DNA of 64,000 nucleotides from Torymus aiolomorphi (Eukaryota > Arthropoda > Insecta > Hymenoptera > Torymidae): contig CM070873.1 of the NCBI GenBank assembly GCA_036365515.1, positions 79,894,029-79,958,028 on the forward strand, read 5' to 3'. Position 1 is the first letter of the stretch. Every line of letters starts with the position of its first letter. Shown here one piece after another: positions 61,638-64,000 of the stretch. A model generated the notes under the pieces. That model saw only the letters and a list, made by a program, of their open reading frames with translations, did no database searches and was not told the DNA's origin. Made by a program: the position numbers and the translations under genes.

Positions 61638-64000
61638 GTCTGTTCATATTTCGTAAGTTTGAGTCATAAAAGAAGCTGCGTGAATATTATTTGCATGTTT
61701 CGTTTCGAGTAAATTCTACGTAGAACTATAACGTAAAAATATACGTTTATGTTATATGTATTTCTTTCAAAAGACGTTTCTCTCCTCTTTAGAGAAAGAA
61801 CTGCAGAAAAACACGTTCTTTTTTAAAAATACTACAACTCTGTCCCACTTTTGAAGCGAGCTATATATAAAGCATCATATTTACGCTAGAAAGCACGTTC
61901 GCCATCGCGCGCACATAATCCGCCGATCTATTTCTCGCTTTTTTTTTCTTTATCGAACTCTCTCGACTACTTACACTTCTTTCGTCATTCTTTCTCCGCA
62001 AGATCAAATGTCGCGTATATCGTCAAAACAATACGCGCGCGTAAAATTTCGCCCACCATTTAAAGTGGCGCAGTGGTGACGCCATCTATATATTTTCGTG
62101 TGCTTATCCCACCGTCTCAATTAGTCGCAATTGGGACGACGAAAAATTTTTGTCGACGCGTGTAAAAAAACGGCGTTTGATTGCCTCTTGTAACCATTAA
62201 TTACAGCTCGAGTATATGTAGTGTTCTTGTCGAGAAACACAGGCAATAAAAAAAATCATACTCACGTGTTATCGCCGTTAGAAGCTGGAAGCTTTTCAAA
62301 AACTACACTACACAACCCCGATATCTCTTATATCGCGTGTCCGGCAATTAAGATAACGCAAAATCTTAACTCAATCAGTAAACATATTCGCGACGACGTC
62401 CTTCGTAAACACTAATCGCAAATCAGCGCGTATAGCGACAAAGCCCTACTTCTTTTCCCTCCGCTTCTTCCTCACCGATCCCTGTATAACCAAAGATCGC
62501 GCAATCTCTCCTATATACGCGCGCACTCGCGCGGAAGGGCTCAATCAGGCTCTCTGATTGACGTCGGGGGACCGACGACGGCGGCGCGTCGCGAAAAGAA
62601 CAGTCTTTTCTCCCCCGAGTACCTTGACCTCTCGCCGGGGCTTTCGGAAGCGATTATCGTCTAGCCTAGCTCGTTATGCGCGCGCGCACGCGGTTAATCG
62701 AGCGCGACTTCGTTAGGCCGCGTGTGCCGGTGCACCGGAGGGCAAAGCCATGCCGCGAGTAAGCAGAGAGACGCGAGAATACTCGATTTGTTTGTCATGT
62801 GTCTGTGTGGATACTTTGAGTTTATGAGGGCTTCGTAGGGTGATTTAGAGGCGGTTCCGTGTAAGAGGAGCGTAATTTAAGATTTTGTATTTTATGGAAC
62901 TTTAATGCGGTGTTTACGCGTCACGGTAACGTGTATGTGTATATAGTTAGTTATAGTTGTATAATGGAGGTATTGCGTGTTTGTGGAAGCGCGGGGTATG
63001 TAATCGAGGATGATTGTACGTATAGCACCTTCGCGCAACTTTTGTTGTTTAGCTACGAGTATGAATATTCAGCGTGTTTGTGATACGTGCACTTACATCC
63101 CTAAATATCTATTAAATTATACTACGAATTTATGCGTAGGAGCGAATTAATATCGCTTGCGATCGGGAAAAAGACCGGATATTCTATGCCTATATCAAAT
63201 GCTAAAATCAGATAAGCACTGAGCGATAATTTCCGCAATTCAGGGGCTACGGGGTTATTTTAATCGACGAATTCACAGTGGAAACACGTATAAAGTAACG
63301 GCAACGCCTGGCGCACACACGGGCCACGCCATGTATATATACTCCGCGCTTAATAAGGTCTGTCCTTGGTCAAGTTTAACCGCATATAATGAAAGCCACA
63401 CTTCGCTCAAGGCTCCCCGCGCGTAACGTAATAGCCTTTTTCCATGGTTTTTTAACTTGTCTTGAGCCGCTCGGCTTATAATAACCACGTTCGAAGTAAC
63501 TCGCACTGACTAACGCTGAAATTTATTTTATCAAGCCGACGCCGCTCCGAAAAAGCCGGCGCTCTCGTTCGCCGTCACGGACGTTTGTCCAAAAAGTTAG
63601 CGCGCCTGCGCGTAGTGAAGCACACTGTCCTTTTCTTCGCCTTTAAAAGTCTTTTCTTCCTCTTGTTAGATAGAAAGATGGTCTATATAAGCGGCCGGCG
63701 GAGGTTTATAATCAAACAATGTGTGTGTGTATACTTTTTGGACGCGTCAAAAGTCGGGATATAGGTATATAGTTAATATTGATATAAATCATTGGTTATA
63801 TATGTATTTCAAGTTTTATAGCTTAACATTGCAGTCGCACAAAAACTAGTACACCATCCGCGCTGCTCCTCTCAATAAATTAGCAGCGTACGCTTGGAAA
63901 TTACTGCGTGATACACTATGCAATTATATACTTCTTCAACCTAAATTGCCCCGGCATCTAGTGCGAATAAAATAATTTAAGCGATCAAAGCGGCGCTTTA

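Larger units (their letters stand above)
59610..64000. other. Gene-free: CpG-rich patches to the window end
   Basis: Patches lie at about 59821-60480, 60780-61260, 61900-62200, 62280-63060 and 63300-63720. The patch at 62280-63060 has a long G/T-rich right flank (62770-63060). The possible element at 61269-61637 falls between them. No coding gene is recognised. Confidence 0.45.

Overview
The window reads as nuclear DNA of an insect, most probably a small parasitoid wasp. This is inference from style, not from a database match. The visible basis is short 66-219 bp introns with GT..AG ends, many short inverted-repeat DNA elements, a mariner transposon, long dinucleotide microsatellites, and CpG-rich patches in an AT-rich background. 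There is no sign of bacterial or viral gene organisation. The window is very gene-poor.

Only one intact gene can be supported: a seven-exon, plus-strand gene at 45787-47884. It encodes a 496-residue choline transporter-like (SLC44A/CTL) membrane protein. Its 5' leader is free of ATG codons, a TATA-like promoter sits in a CpG-rich patch, and a poly(A) signal lies about 370 bp after the stop codon. A second recognisable coding sequence is a mariner transposase on the minus strand (40696-41767), broken by two frameshifts inside a complete 1.29 kb transposon.

The rest falls into two kinds of DNA. (1) Inverted-repeat elements: a 1.17 kb foldback at 5787-6960; CACTGAG-ended elements at 6982-7649, 7145-7405 and 18798-19409; a three-copy 225 bp family at 326-554, 21139-21364 and 25663-25885; a two-copy GGGACAGACT family at 14780-15030 and 28591-28844; a palindrome with G-run/C-run ends at 14072-14569; a TIR element at 25057-25528; a cluster at 40.6-45.0 kb just upstream of the gene; a compound foldback at 57276-57993; and an element at 59196-59609. 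(2) About 35 CpG-rich patches of 0.4-0.9 kb, roughly one every 1.5-2 kb, separated by AT-rich DNA. These contain many chance open reading frames but no recognisable proteins.

The most striking unexplained signal is in the second class. In most patches the plus strand is C-rich (C much greater than G) on the left flank and G-rich on the right flank, so GC skew flips from negative to positive across each patch. I hand-counted five of them; flank skews ran from about -0.7 or -0.8 to +0.4 or +0.85 in the strongest. The pattern is what closely spaced divergent transcription starts (R-loop type asymmetry) or replication origins would leave. The single real gene starts inside such a patch and its leader shows the expected G excess.
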